This document shows, one piece after another, positions 51,897 through 64,000 of a DNA stretch of 64,000 nt (its first letter is position 1; the number at the start of each line of letters is the position of its first letter). The notes under the pieces were generated by a model, which worked only from the letters and a program-made list of their open reading frames with translations, did no database searches and was not told the origin of the DNA. A program made the position numbers and the translations under genes. The DNA is from Bombus terrestris. Lineage: Eukaryota > Arthropoda > Insecta > Hymenoptera > Apidae. Location of the stretch: assembly GCF_910591885.1 (NCBI RefSeq), contig NC_063274.1:13290164-13354163 (forward strand). Reading direction: 5' to 3'.

Positions 51897-53312
51897 AATC
51901 TTCAATCGTTCTGCTATCATAGTGGACTGTAACGAAAAGATGTACTTCAAAAGATATTGCCAAGCTTCATTCAGCTTGTATTTAAGTATCTCATTGTAGC
52001 TTAGTACCTTTATTTATATCAAAATAAATCTAATCTATTCCATCTAACATTTGTTAAGTATCGAAATTTTCTAACCAAATCATTTTATCTATACTCTAAA
52101 TTAAAAAATATAAAAAATCTGCAATAGTGATGGGAGGATTAGCTAAGCACTTGATCAACAATATCTTTATCAAATTCGAAGGAAATTACCAAGAGAGAAA
52201 AGGAAAAGATTCGTCGGTTTCGAATAAAAGGAAGAAAGAAAGGGTGAGAATCTTTCGAACAGAAGAGTGAAAATAAAAGAAAACGTGCTTAAGTCGATCG
52301 TCTTTACGTCTCAGTGTAGCAACGGCGCGGAACCTATTAAAGTTGTACCGCAAGAGAACGTCTTAGTTCTTGGTCGCCCTCGGGATTTATGTACTTACCC
52401 CGAACTTGGCTGGAACTTTCCTCTAGCGGTGAAACTTACTGTGTCCAGGAAACGGCGCTACCACCGCACAGGGCTAACTGCTGTTTCACTTCTATCGCAC
52501 AATACTAATAATATAATCGTCAAGGCACGTAGAACTAAATTCCAACTACAATGCCAGGGAAACTACTCGGCGATTTTAATCACTGATCCATAGTGTAACG
52601 TGGAAATCATGCTGGACACATTCCTGCGTAATTGATCACGGAATGAAGAAGCAGGGAATACTTCTTTAAAGAATCTAATTTTCCACCGTCGTTTAATCAG
52701 TTTCGAAAGTAGTGTTATTTGTAAAACTTATGCACAAAAAAAAAAGAAAACAAGGTAAATTGATAATTTTAAAACGGACATTAAGTCATCATGTGTAAAA
52801 TGGACATTAGACGTCAAAGGTTTTTGATAATCTATCTCGTTTATAAGATATTATTTTTATGATATAATTTTTTGATTATTGATTAAGATTCTTCATGATT
52901 TTTCCAGATATTAGAAGCTTCTATATTCCACTGACAACCTACTTTGTTTCTAAAATATTCTTTTTACAATAGGCTTTGTTGGAAGAATTTCTTTGGCATT
53001 GAATTTTTTCATACACCGATATTCTTTTTGAGTTTCCAAGAACCTTTGTATCTTAATGATTTTCTTGTTCTTTTAAATCTTGTTCATATCCTGAATCAAT
53101 CCTAATGTTTCAATTCTCATGGAAATTGGTTCCATTACGAGATAGCATTCTCTTAAATCATATTCTTCTTTCATTCTTCGATCATTGATACCTTTTCGTA
53201 TCGTGTTATTCTCTTTACAAGCTCTCTAAAAATCTTACTTTCCAAAGTAAGAACAACCACGCAAGCGAAAATAAAATTCCATCTGACTTTCGTGACTTTC
53301 TTGAATCAATAA

Positions 53313-53318
53313 TTTATT
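53313..53318 (-). terminator. Polyadenylation signal of goosecoid
   Basis: AATAAA on the minus strand, about 200 nt beyond the goosecoid stop codon. Confidence 0.45.
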
Positions 53319-53514
53319 TCACTACCTATTATACACATCGATAGGCTATATGTACAAACATATTTACATCCTAATTCGGTATTTACACGTGTCCCTTGTA
53401 TAGGGTCGGCAGGAAGAACCTGTATGTTTCGAATCTTTTCGACCGTCGGCGAAATAAAAAGAGATAGGGAAACGAAAAGAAATAGGAAAAAGAGTTTTAC
53501 AATCGATATTTTGA

Positions 53515-56500
53515 CTACGCCACTTCGAGATCCGAGCTGTCGGTGTCCTGTTCGTGTTGTTGCTGTTGCTGATGCTGTCTGGTCAACGTCAAATGTTCGG
53601 CTACTTTGACCGCAGGCGTTGAAACGTTGTCATCGGCACGCTGGCGTTGCTCCAGTTGAAGTTTCCGCATACGTTCCTGTTCTTCCCGTTTCTGTTTACG
53701 CCACTTGGCACGTCGGTTCTTGAACCACACCTGGAATAGGAAATGTTTGATGAGGGTGGCTCATCGTGCCCTAGACGGCCGCGTTTATTCTCTACGAGTT
53801 CTCAGACAGGGAAAACGATGTTTCCTTGCGTTATGAAAACGCTTGAAATGGAATCGAGGCGTGCAAGGTTTAAATACTTCCTTCTTTTTCAATTTCTTTT
53901 TTTAGGGGGTGAGGTTAGATCTTTTTTTATTGTTAACGATTGCTTTATAATAGCTGAAAATATTTGATATTTCGTATTTCATCGATAGAGACCATTCTTG
54001 AAATATAGCGCATTTTCTGTGTATTAAGATCAATTACGATATTCACTGGTAAATTGCAATATGGTAGGTGGATGTTTTGTGGCGATTATTACATAAATTA
54101 ATTTTCTGAATTGTTTAAACGTGGATTGTAAAGAAGCAGTATTGCAAGTATTAATGATGATGTTAAATAATTATGGCTTTTAATATTCTAAAGCTACAGC
54201 TATGTAATAACAAATGTTAGTAAAATATTTATGCTTGAAAATATATAATAATCTGACAATGACTTACTGTTACGAAACCGCAAGGAAAAATCTAATAAAT
54301 ATCTAACGCAAGAAATTGGTTGATTGCTCAATTGATGTTTAGTTAACGATATATCAATACTATACGCAAAATGACGGTGGATTCTCCGGGAAAAAATGAA
54401 TTAAATAATTTAACGTAACGAAATAGTTTTTCTTTTAACAATACATTTATTATAAAGTTCTTGTTGAGATAATATGTATACGTATAGATTTTTGAAAGAG
54501 ACGGTGTTATATAATCGCCTTGTTTAAATAGTTGTTAAATAGTTATAGTAATATAATAGTAGATTCTCCGGGAAAAAATGAATTAAATAATTTAACGTAA
54601 CGAAATAGTTTTTCTTTTAACAATACATTTATTATAAAGTTCTTGTTGAGATAGTATGTATACCTATATATGTTTGAAAGAGACGGTGTTATATAATCGC
54701 CTTGTTTAAATAGTTTAAATCCTCTAATTATTTTGTATGATATATTAGCATTCGTCGATTGATTACTAAAATTACATTTCAGTCGAAGCGTTTCGTTCAT
54801 TCCCCGGTATATTCGTATATTCGCTATCACTGTATCGTAAAATTACTAAACAGACCTCAATTTCAAGCCATGGCAGGTAGAACGTTTAATTGATAACCTC
54901 GTTCACCTGCGAGTCAGTGTATCTCGTCGAGAAGACTCTTAACGAGGCAAGGGAGCCATCGAAGATCAAAAGGCTTCATCCCACATTCGAAATCAGCATT
55001 TGTTCATCACGCTTGTCCGACTCGATTTAAACGAAACGCCCAACAATCTCACCCTCTCTCTCACTTTCTCTCTCTCTCTCTTCCTCTCTCGTTTGTTACC
55101 GATACGATGCTTCATCGTTTCCAATATCGCATTGATCCTGGCTCTTAGCCGTTGAATTATACAATAATCACACACCTCAGTATTCTATCCGTTTCAAACG
55201 TATTTCCCTCCGATATTTCGCGATATTTATTTATGCAAAACATTCTTTCTCTGTATGTGCGTATATCAACTTGTTAAATTTTCCTCAATACCTCGATCTA
55301 AATACACGGTAGTTTTTATCAGTCGACGCATCGATAAAATTTCAATCTGAGATTATCCATCGAATTTCAAATTTCACTCGACTTTACACGAATACTTAGG
55401 TATCGGCGCTTTTATGTCTCTGCTTTTATAACATGTCCGTCGTTCGTGTTTCTGCATTCTGTTGATGCAATCACGAAGATAGGAAAAGACCGTCGCACGG
55501 GTAAACAGTCGTGCTTCTTTTCAAACAGAGAGAGGACACAGCGTAGTGCTTTAGGCCCTTCGTTCTCTCGAGCTGTTTCTAGTCATTCCTTTATTTCCCC
55601 GTTCTCCTTCGTTTCCCTCGCCTTCGTTTTTTCTCTCTCATTTTGAAAGTCGTCTTTCTACTAATTCTGTACAAACACCAAAACTCTTGCCTCGATGCGG
55701 CAGGTGCGCTGCAGGTATATCTTGTTTCAAAGTCTTCGAAGACTCTCGAGACAAGAGGTTTCCTTTGGTAAAGCCGACGACGCGGGTGGTCTCTGTTGGT
55801 CTACGATAAGTGTGAATGACTTTGGGATTGTACGACTGTTCGAACAAATTGCACCGCCACGAATAAAAGACATTCCTTGATTCCTCTCGTGTTCCATTAT
55901 CGTGTGATCGCGATAACTCTTGCGTGCCGAATTTATCTTTAGCATTGTTAGGCAAACTTTCGTGTTTAGAGATTTAGATAGGAAATTATTCAATCGAAAT
56001 TCACTTCTTGAAAACCATTATTAGACAATAATTAGACAGCTGAGACTAAAGGCAATAATTAAAGAAATAGCATAGTGATGTTTTAAACAAAATTATTATT
56101 TTTAACAATTGAGATTTTTATCTTTATTTTCAATATCCATTAATATTCTTCGAGAAAAAGGATTTTCTTTGATTATTCATATATATATCGTATTTTCGTG
56201 GTTCATGTAATAATTTAAGAATTATAGAAACTTTTTTATTATTTAATACAAAAATTTAATACAAATTCTTATATTTAATTTTTATATATTATTAGATTTT
56301 TGTATTAATTTCTTCTTCTCAAGATGTCCGATCCTCGAAAAGCAGCAAACTGCAAGTGAGCAACGATCCTCCTCTTAAATAGAGCAACAATAACATGGCA
56401 GAAAAGGGTTCCTTCGGCAATCCAGTCTCAATGACACGGTCCTAAATCCTTCGAAACATCCTCGTCGACACGATCCATCCATTGACCGAACAAAACCGAT

Positions 56501-57140
56501 TTTAATCTCGAAAAATGGCAGTAAGGCTGGAGAGCCACTATGTGCTATGTTTAATTAATAAGGAAAAAACATTTGTTCGATGAAATATCGGCGGACAATA
56601 AATCCGTTCGATTAATTATGAAGTTACCTCGTGACGAATTAACGATTACACGCGTTGTAAATCTTTACGACGTTAAATATAACGTGTTATAAATTCTACG
56701 CCCCTTCTCCGCGTTTTGTATGCTTGTGCATGCGTGTATGTGTGACACATGCATGGTAGGGCATATATATAATTGAAGTAAACACATTATCGGCAAAGCT
56801 TTTAATCTACCATGCAACTTGTTGGCCCGAGTCAAACGACGACCGATAAATACCGGTCGCAAATAATTTTAATGATCGCATTAAAGAATTATGGAGTTAT
56901 GGTTGTCGGTGCATTAAGGCGACAAACAACAGGGCCCATCGAGAACTTCCAGACCGGAAAGTGGAGGCATTTTGTCATCGGTACAAATTATGCGTACAAG
57001 GGAAAGTTTGCCGACAATCCGAATGGTCAATGTTTGTCAGGCGAAAATATTCACTCATGTTTAAGAAAGTAATTTGTCGGTTTAGGCTGTTACCAATTAT
57101 CATCCGTTGTAAAATCCTCATGATGCTATTGACTTTCCCC

Positions 57141-57171
<31 letters not shown>

Positions 57172-60100
57172 TAGTAAGGAAAATTGAAAAAGCGAAAGAT
57201 AACTGTGTTATTGAGGACATCGTTTTATTATTTGTAGCGAAATTAGTTGGCAGAGTTTAATTTTACCACGTGTCAGTTATATTTCGATTCACTGATTACT
57301 AGATTATTAATTATTATTACTATTATTTCAAATCTTTAAAAAATCATTTAATTTCGAGTACAATGTCTTATTTAACCCTTTTAGTGCCGACCGAAAGAAT
57401 TGTATCTAAACGAAGAATACCGAACTAATTTAATGTAATTTGATATGGTTTGAGAAAAAAATCATAAAAAAAAGAAAGAATGATATTTTACAAATTCAAA
57501 ACGGCAAATATTACGAAATAAAGGGAGAATAAGTTAATGCTAATTATATTTCAATATTTGTTCAAAATCGTACTAATGATACTTATTCAAAATCATTAGG
57601 AAATATGGAAAAATCAGTTCTCTTTTATAAACAATATTCGCAAATAAGAAGAATCATCGTTTGGCTATAGTTACAAAATTTCTTATATCAAAACACAAAA
57701 TTTACTTGCTCCAAAACAAGTGAGCTAGTATAACATTACTAAAATAACATTTTAATATTATTATAAACATTTATAGTTTATATATCCGGCTATTCAAAAT
57801 GTGTAATATTTATTTATTATTATTTGCACAAGTAATTTACTTAGCATTGATGGTTACTGACGTATACATCGTGTAATCCTTTATTACATAGATTATTGTA
57901 CAAACTGTGCGTGATCTTCGTACAAACATTTTATTTCCGCCCTGTCGATGCAAAATTATTCTGTTCTAAGATGAGATATTCTGTTTTAAGCAGTGTTATC
58001 CAAAATCCGTGATTACAGTCTCAAGCAAATCTCTTGTGCCCAATTTTATCTTATGGCACTAGCGTATACACAGTTTCGGTATCAACCATCGCGGAATATA
58101 ACCAAGAGTTAAAGCCGTAAAAAGTTTTTTCAATTTGTGGAACATCTCACATAGGATTTCTGCAGAAATATTCAACCATTTATAACGTTTTATAAATTTA
58201 TTTTGAGATAAAGTTCTTTCGTGTTGCGAATAGTAAAGCGCCATCGCATAAGCAACGATATATCGTCGTTGGCACTTTTTGCAAGTATTGCTAATAACTA
58301 TGTATCGTTGTTTGTCACTAAAAGGGTTAGTCTGTAATCTATTAAATAGGAAAAGACCACTCAATTCGTCAATATTCAATACTTCGGGTTGCCGATATTT
58401 TCAACGTAATGATCTCCCTTAATTTCTAAATTCGAGAAGGGTTTCTGATTTCTTTTCTCAAAACTCACCTCGATTCTCTCTTCCTTGAGATCGACCTGAA
58501 GCGCGAGCTGTTCTCTCAAGATCACATCAGGGTAATGTGTCTTGTCGAAGGTGGCTTCCAGTTGTTCTAGCTGTTCCTCCGTGAATATCGTCCTATGGCG
58601 ACGCTTCCTCTTCGCCATGGGTCCTACCGCCGCGGCGTTTGGATTTATTTGATAGGGATGAGCTGCGTGATAGAAGGCCGGTTGACCGTGAAGCGAAACG
58701 CCGGCAGCTGCCATTGCCGCCACGTAGCCGCCGGAATATAAAGTAGGATATGCTGCGGCTGAAACGAAAGAAAACAATCTTCAGATATTAAATTATTTTC
58801 GCTATCCATATTCTATAAAATAATTCCTACAAATACTGCGTGTAAAAAACATAAAAGGGAAAGAAAACGTTAAATTAAGAATTAAGAGAAGAAGATTAAT
58901 CGGAAAGCGAAAAGTACACTTTCATAATCGACGATTATAAAACTGTACTAATGCCTCTGAAGAATTTCCAGCCCTATACTACACGATGAAGGAACGAAAA
59001 ATACTCGTAGACCCCAGCCCCAAGGGATGTTTTGGTTTAAAATCTGGAAGAAAGCTGCTTAGAGGCGACGTCTCCGCATAAAAATGTGCGAAGGGCGAAT
59101 TTATGCTTTCAACCGGCGTTACTCGCGTTCTCTGTTTCTTCCTTCTTCTTCCATTCAACGAGCCCGGTTGCATACTTTTTCCTTCTCGTTTTTCAATCTT
59201 CCGGCACCGGGATTGCAAGCAGCTAAATCGTTCGTGCGTGATCGAAACGGATTGCGGATTTCAGCTCGCGCATCCCCAATCTGCGGCGAGGTTCTTGCGG
59301 GTGAAATACTTAAAGCCCTCGGGGGCATAAAGGAAATTTTTGCTGCAAGAAGCGTCGGCCCACCCGAGGATTTACGCCTTCTTTCATTTTTCCGCTACGA
59401 GACGCCTTCCTCGATGTAATATATGCGTAACCGCGGGGTAAGCTATTTGCAAATTAACGCCACGCTCTTTCATGTAGGTGTTTCATTGCGATATATTCGA
59501 ATTTCAACAGCAAAGCTGGTTTCTTAAAAAATAACACACGGATGAATCTAAGCTAAGAATTGTTTTTTCCGCTAATTCATTCTAATCCTTAAACAAACGT
59601 AAAAATTGCTTTCTGCAATGATTAATTGCAATCCTGAAGCTTGGATATTGTTAAAATCCATTATATCTTAAACATATAAACACCTCTTTCTAGAATAGAA
59701 TTAGTCTATCTAGTAGTATAATAATCTAATCTTACAAATGGATAATACCATAATATTCATGCATGTATATTCTTAGATTCCTCCGTTAGTAAAATCCTAT
59801 AATACGTATTAACGGATTCCATAATTGCTTTGCATATTGGAAGAACGTGTAATTCCCTGATTTTCTAATTGGAAAATCCTAAAGTTTAAAAACCTTAAAT
59901 TCGTTTATTTCTTCATTCGTTTAACATCCAATTCCTGTACACCAATCGTAACATTCGTCATTACCCACCGGCATTCATAGAAGAACCATAAGTTTTATCT
60001 TCGCCTATATATACACCTACATATAACAATCTAATATCAAAGATATTCCTCTATTACGAATTATCTAATATCAAAAACTTTCAAACTTATCCTCCAATTT

Positions 60101-60696
60101 TTGTGAAATAAATCATCTCATCGAAACTATTCTACACTTAGTTCAATCAATAATTCCATTGAAAATATTCCATAGCGAAAATAGTTAATTTAATAAAGGA
60201 ACATACCAAACAAGTCGGCAGACGTGAACGCGAGATGATGGATCTGTTGTTGAAGAGGATGCATGGCCCTCGATGGCGATCCCACGACTTCCGGGTTTTG
60301 AATAATGGATCCGAGGCCACTGGTGCTGGTGGGAGTTATGTTTCCGATAGGTCTAGGTGCTAAGATATTCTCGATAGTGAAGGCGGACGTGGGAGAGGAC
60401 ATAGTTGCCGAGGAACTCGGTCTGGAAACCTCGCGTGGTCTGAATCGCGCCTCGTCGGAGCTCAATGGACTCCTGGAAAACGTTCTGTCTCGTCCATCGA
60501 TGTCGTGTCGCCTTACAGTCACATTGTTCTGCTCGTCGTTGTTCTTCAGCTTGTGCTGCAAGCTCTCTGGCGAATAATTGTAGAGATATCGATGACCGTA
60601 GCCGGATATTCCGGGACCATCTTGAAGAGGACTCGACGGCTCCGTCATCGGAGAACGCGATCTGGGCGAATCACTCGCATAGGTACTTTCTACCAT
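53515..60696 (-). CDS. Gsc: Homeobox protein goosecoid (3 exons, 331 aa)
   Basis: Exons in transcript order: 60696-60207, 58758-58469, 53730-53515 (996 nt). Sequence-specific nuclear repressor of the paired-like, K50 class, acting in embryonic patterning and foregut/nervous system development in insects. Seen: the goosecoid engrailed-homology (GEH/eh1) motif FTIENILA at 106-113, which recruits Groucho; an Ala/Gly-rich middle; the homeodomain at 215-274 (KRRHRTIFTEEQLE at the start, WFKNRRAKWRKQK at the end) with Lys at homeodomain position 50 (residue 264), the goosecoid/bicoid-type DNA contact; and a Gln/Arg-rich tail with HQQQQQH. The homeodomain is split after Glu260 by the 4.7-kb second intron. 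The start has an in-frame stop (taa) just upstream, so 60696 is the first possible ATG in this exon. Confidence 0.95.
54380..54716. repeat. 182-bp tandem duplication in goosecoid intron 2
   Basis: The segment beginning gattctccgggaaaaaatga at 54380 is repeated at 54562, and the segment tgtttaaatagtt at 54521 is repeated at 54703, both with a spacing of 182. The copies differ only at a few places around 54472-54495 versus 54654-54677, so the duplication is recent. Confidence 0.92.
55053..55090 (+). repeat. (CT)n microsatellite
   Basis: Imperfect CT run with TT and TTC interruptions, in goosecoid intron 2. Confidence 0.85.
57144..57171 (+). repeat. Poly-A tract, 28 nt
   Basis: Twenty-eight A residues in a row in goosecoid intron 2. 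Confidence 0.9.
57372..58330. mobile_element. Possible non-autonomous piggyBac-like element in goosecoid intron 2
   Basis: The left end reads TTAA then cccttttagtgcc (57372 on). The right end, read on the minus strand from 58330, is ctaacccttttagtgac. The two share a perfect 14-base inverted repeat (taacccttttagtg), 959 bp apart, ending at a TTAA on the left and at TTAG on the right. CCC just inside a TTAA target is the piggyBac signature. No transposase is encoded inside. The repeat is short and the right target is one base off, so this is tentative. Confidence 0.35.
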
Positions 60697-63600
60697 GTTA
60701 CAGGAGTCTTATCGTTGTGAATTGAAATTCTTTCACTGTTACTTTATTCTTGACAATTATTCGAAGATTATTTCGGTGATTATTGATTTTAAAATTCGAC
60801 CACGTTTAATGGTTATCGATATAAAATTGTCGATCACGAGGATTAGTATCGTTACAACGGGAACGAAGATATTCTTTATTCGCGGATATACGTATTTTAT
60901 ATACACTGAGCTTTAATTTAGTACGTTTGCAAACGGTAGAAAAATTTCTTTTAATTTATGTGACGTAGCGCCTTTTCACGATTAAGCGTTCGTTATTTAG
61001 GATATGTACGGAGGATCACATATCAAGAACACCGGTGAAAAATCGCCTGTACGGTACGAAACATTCAAGTTTTTGATATTACAAGATCCTTCGAGATCCG
61101 CTTTTGTCTCATCACAAAAGAATCACCAAACTCACTGTCTTCTATTCCGTCCACTTAGATTTCCAAAAATCTCCCACAATCTCGAGCGAATTCTTTGCTT
61201 ATTGTACTAAAATCGAGTCGGTCACTTCATCGTTTGTTCACGAAGGGATAAAAGAATTCAAATCGACGTTAAAATGATAAGGTTCAAGTCGAGCGGATAT
61301 GTACGCGAAAACGAGGCCCTGCCGGCGGATCGGGGAGGCCACGAGGACGAAATCAATCCGACGCGCGTGGAGAAGCCCAGATGTGCAGCGACTGACACCG
61401 ATGATAAGGGATATGCCAACGACTGGTCTAGCTTCGTGTACGCGTTGACCTCTGAGGGTGCGCTTAGATTCGTCGGCATCTATGGGTACGGGTGGCCACC
61501 CCCGTGTGAGTGACATAGGGACAGAGCGACACCCTCGAATATACCCAGGCGAAGTTTTGCCGACACTGGAACAGGGGCGTGGCTCACCCTAGGCTCCATC
61601 CACTTTTCCACCACCCTTCCGCCTCTCGACATCCCCTACACGGCGGTGATGTCGCGGAGATGCAGAGGGATGAACGGGGGAGGCTCGAAGCAGGAAGCTG
61701 GACAGAGAAAGAAGCATAGAGGAGACGCGAACGCAAACGGTGGCACCGAAACGATGGTTTCCCGGAGGATACAGGCGGAGATGCGATCTCCTGACGACAG
61801 TACGATGATTTGAGGGGTGGTTGTTGAAAAAGTGGGGGAAGGAACGTCGGACGGCCCGGCAGAATGCCCTTTCAACCCCGTCGACGCGCGTCGGGGCTTC
61901 GACGGTGCATTGGGTGGAGAAAAGAGAGGTTTTCACACCGGTGGAAATGGTGGAAGAAACGTATTTACAACGGATAATCACGACGTGTCTCGCGTATTAC
62001 AGAGCTTTCCGAGTTTACATTGCGAATCGTATTCGCGAATTAATCATGCTGCCGGAAGTGTTTGGGTTCGAACCAGGTCCTCCGTACCGATCGAATTCGC
62101 TCGGCTATTGTTTCTGAAAATAATTTCACGTTTCCCCCGTCGCTGGTATTCGTAACCACCGGGGATTACTGTTCGGATGTTTCGTGCCTCTTTGTACCTT
62201 GTCTCTTCGCCGTTCGTGAATTTTGCCGCGGTATTCGCCGAAGTACGGACACCTTTTAACGAAGATCAACGGGCTTTTCGTATAGCGTATTCGAGTATTA
62301 TATTTATATGGCGGACTGATATGATCATAGTGGTGCAAGTCAAGGTCTTGCGAATTGAAATTTAGTCGCGCATCTCAACTTTTACGAGTATCATCCTTTT
62401 GCTCTCATAGTTAATTAAGTTCTAACTTTACTCGTTATAACGTTATAAGTTATAACGTACTCGTACTCGTTACAGTCGCGAGACACTTTCGTGAATTATC
62501 AGCGTACGATGTATTCTTATAATTCGACTATTGATGTTTATGCATTTTTATAAACATAACAGCTAAAGAAACGCAAAAGAAACCTAAACGGAAATTTGTT
62601 TCATCTACTGAATATTACGATGAATGTTCTACTTGGAATGTTTTACACATTTTTGCGCGTTATACGCATTCTGTAGACTTTTACATCCTCAAATTTCACG
62701 AAAAGCGAATAAACGTACGCTACATAGTCTACTTATAATAGATAAGCGTAAAGTGTTCGCTGTTATACGAAAAATAATTGAGCTGATTTATGCCATTATG
62801 AGTCTCATGCCGCCATATATGAAACGCAATCGGTTGGTAAATTAAAATTGGGAAATACGAAAATAAGTAAAACATTTTTAATCTACGTTATAACGCATTA
62901 TAACTGGCGTATTATGGGTATCACGTTCGCGATATAGAATCGTTTGCATTGCATCGGATGAAACGCAGATTTTCTCGGAAGCGTGCGCGTACGTGCTTGA
63001 TTGATTCACAGATTGAAACTGGCAAGCTGGCCCGTTCTACACCGTGTATAACTGAAACAATTTTTTCATAATACCTATTGTTCAGATTTGAGGATATTAT
63101 GATTTTGATGTGTGGATTACATCGAGCTTTCGAATTATCGGAAGGGAATTTGATGCCACCGACATGCTCTCGTCCGTTAATTTACATAAATAACGAAATA
63201 CGCGAGATTCGAATTAGTAATACATTAGTGATACATCTGTGACAGAGTGCAACGTTAAACCTGTATAAATTTCAAAATTCTCTAACATCTAACGCATAAT
63301 AATTACGGATAGTATTACTAAACGAGACAAACCAAACAAGAATACTAATAATTCTGTTCGTTATTGGTACTTGCACGTGTTAAAGCACCGATATTGAGAT
63401 ATTCAATAGGTATTTGGACGGTGTAGTATTACCAATCTGTTTTTCGCTCGTCGTAAATGACAAATATTTTAAACATTCGGGAATTATCGATTTAGAGATA
63501 TTAGATCTTCGTGAAAGCTCTAAATTTATGAGTTTATCACAAAGAAAGTTCGATTCATTGGCTATTTACATAGGTACGTAGAAAATATATAAAATATAAT

Positions 63601-64000
63601 TGTCATGCTAAATAAGAGTTCTCCCTTGCGGAAGCTCACGTGCCATCGATAAAGACAATACGATCAAGGTTTTAACAGAAAACGAGCCACTGTTCCTCTA
63701 TCATGAAATATGATGAATTATCTAGCCATATTTGTAGGTACAAATATTTGTAGGTACAAATATGGCAAAATTTCATCAGAAAGCCATCCATTTGCCTCGT
63801 AGCGAGCATCACAGAATCTCGTCGACTACCCACATAATGCCAACTACATACGCGATACCTTTCATACGCGTATGTTAGAAAGCATATACCATGACCATCT
63901 CTCCCTTTAACAAATCGTTGATCCGGCAGATCTGTTCAATTATTCAAATCCCGCCCAATGCGTCCGTATTAATAACATAAAACCGTTGTAATGTGCATTG
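60697..64000. promoter_or_regulatory. Goosecoid upstream region with CpG-rich island
   Basis: Directly upstream of the goosecoid start codon (gene reads leftward). The block at about 61270-62110 is clearly GC-richer than its surroundings, with many CpG steps; the flanks are AT-rich. Open frames on both strands in this block overlap each other as expected from GC content and show no recognisable protein. Likely promoter and 5' UTR or regulatory DNA (inference). Confidence 0.45.
63725..63766. repeat. Duplicated 16-mer inside a near-palindrome
   Basis: The 16-base unit tttgtaggtacaaata occurs twice without a gap (63731-63746, 63747-63762), bounded by gccata and tatggc, so the whole 42 bases are almost their own reverse complement apart from the central gg in each unit. 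Confidence 0.85.

Larger units (their letters stand above)
51595..53514. other. Intergenic between the two-domain gene and goosecoid (convergent ends)
   Basis: Holds the 3' ends of both flanking genes (AATAAA at 51787-51792 plus strand; 53313-53318 minus strand) and a short tandem repeat at 51867-51896. A less AT-rich open stretch at about 52267-52593 lacks splice signals or recognisable protein similarity and I do not call it. Confidence 0.5.

Noticed and set aside
54975..55005. Resemblance to the insect miR-285 core (attcgaaatcag)
   Set aside because: The seed does not match and no hairpin partner is visible.
58376..58468. Read-through of goosecoid exon 2 into a stop at 58376
   Set aside because: The donor gtgagt at 58468 and exon 3 complete the homeodomain exactly; read-through would truncate it before helix 3.
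61817..62155. Open frames on both strands in the GC-rich block upstream of goosecoid
   Set aside because: They overlap each other in several frames, as GC-rich DNA with few stops gives, and show no domain, no splice pattern and no recognisable similarity.
63980..64000. Window end gtgcattg matches the miR-33 seed
   Set aside because: Only the seed is present and the window stops there, so it cannot be judged.

Overview
The window looks like a piece of a hymenopteran nuclear genome, most likely a bee. It is AT-rich with scattered CpG-rich islands. Its genes have many short GT-AG introns. It carries a tandem set of Ir75-type ionotropic receptors, a vertebrate-like N-acetylglucosamine-6-sulfatase and a K50 goosecoid homeobox gene. 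The species assignment is inference; nothing here fixes it.

Layout: 1-2233 is upstream non-coding DNA. 2234-7051 (+) is a seven-exon secreted lipase of the pancreatic lipase/phospholipase A1 type with an intact Ser-Asp-His triad. 7620-11219, 12025-15572 and 15992-19079 (+) are three head-to-tail ionotropic receptor genes of the Ir75 type, each encoding about 630-650 residues with almost the same exon lengths and phases. 19352-24222 (-) is a sixteen-exon cytoplasmic methionyl-tRNA synthetase with two WHEP-type repeats at its C-terminus. 25034-27129 (+) is a nine-exon N-acetylglucosamine-6-sulfatase, divergent from the synthetase across an 811-bp shared promoter region. 27130-47686 is a 20.5-kb gene-poor stretch with GC-rich islands, GA microsatellites and a few exon-like islands. 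47687-51594 (+) is a four-exon gene for a 1001-residue protein I do not recognise; it appears to hold two copies of one divergent domain, possibly a decayed papain-like cysteine-protease fold. 53515-60696 (-) is goosecoid, three exons, with a 182-bp tandem duplication and a possible piggyBac-like element in its second intron. 60697-64000 is goosecoid upstream DNA.

The genes do not form one pathway. The receptors are probably chemosensory (Ir75 receptors in flies detect acids and amines and work with an Ir8a co-receptor encoded elsewhere). MetRS and the sulfatase are housekeeping genes. Goosecoid is a developmental repressor, and the gene-poor DNA near it fits long-range regulatory DNA.

The exon models were made by reading splice sites and keeping the reading frame. 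Every model sums to an exact multiple of three, but none has transcript support.
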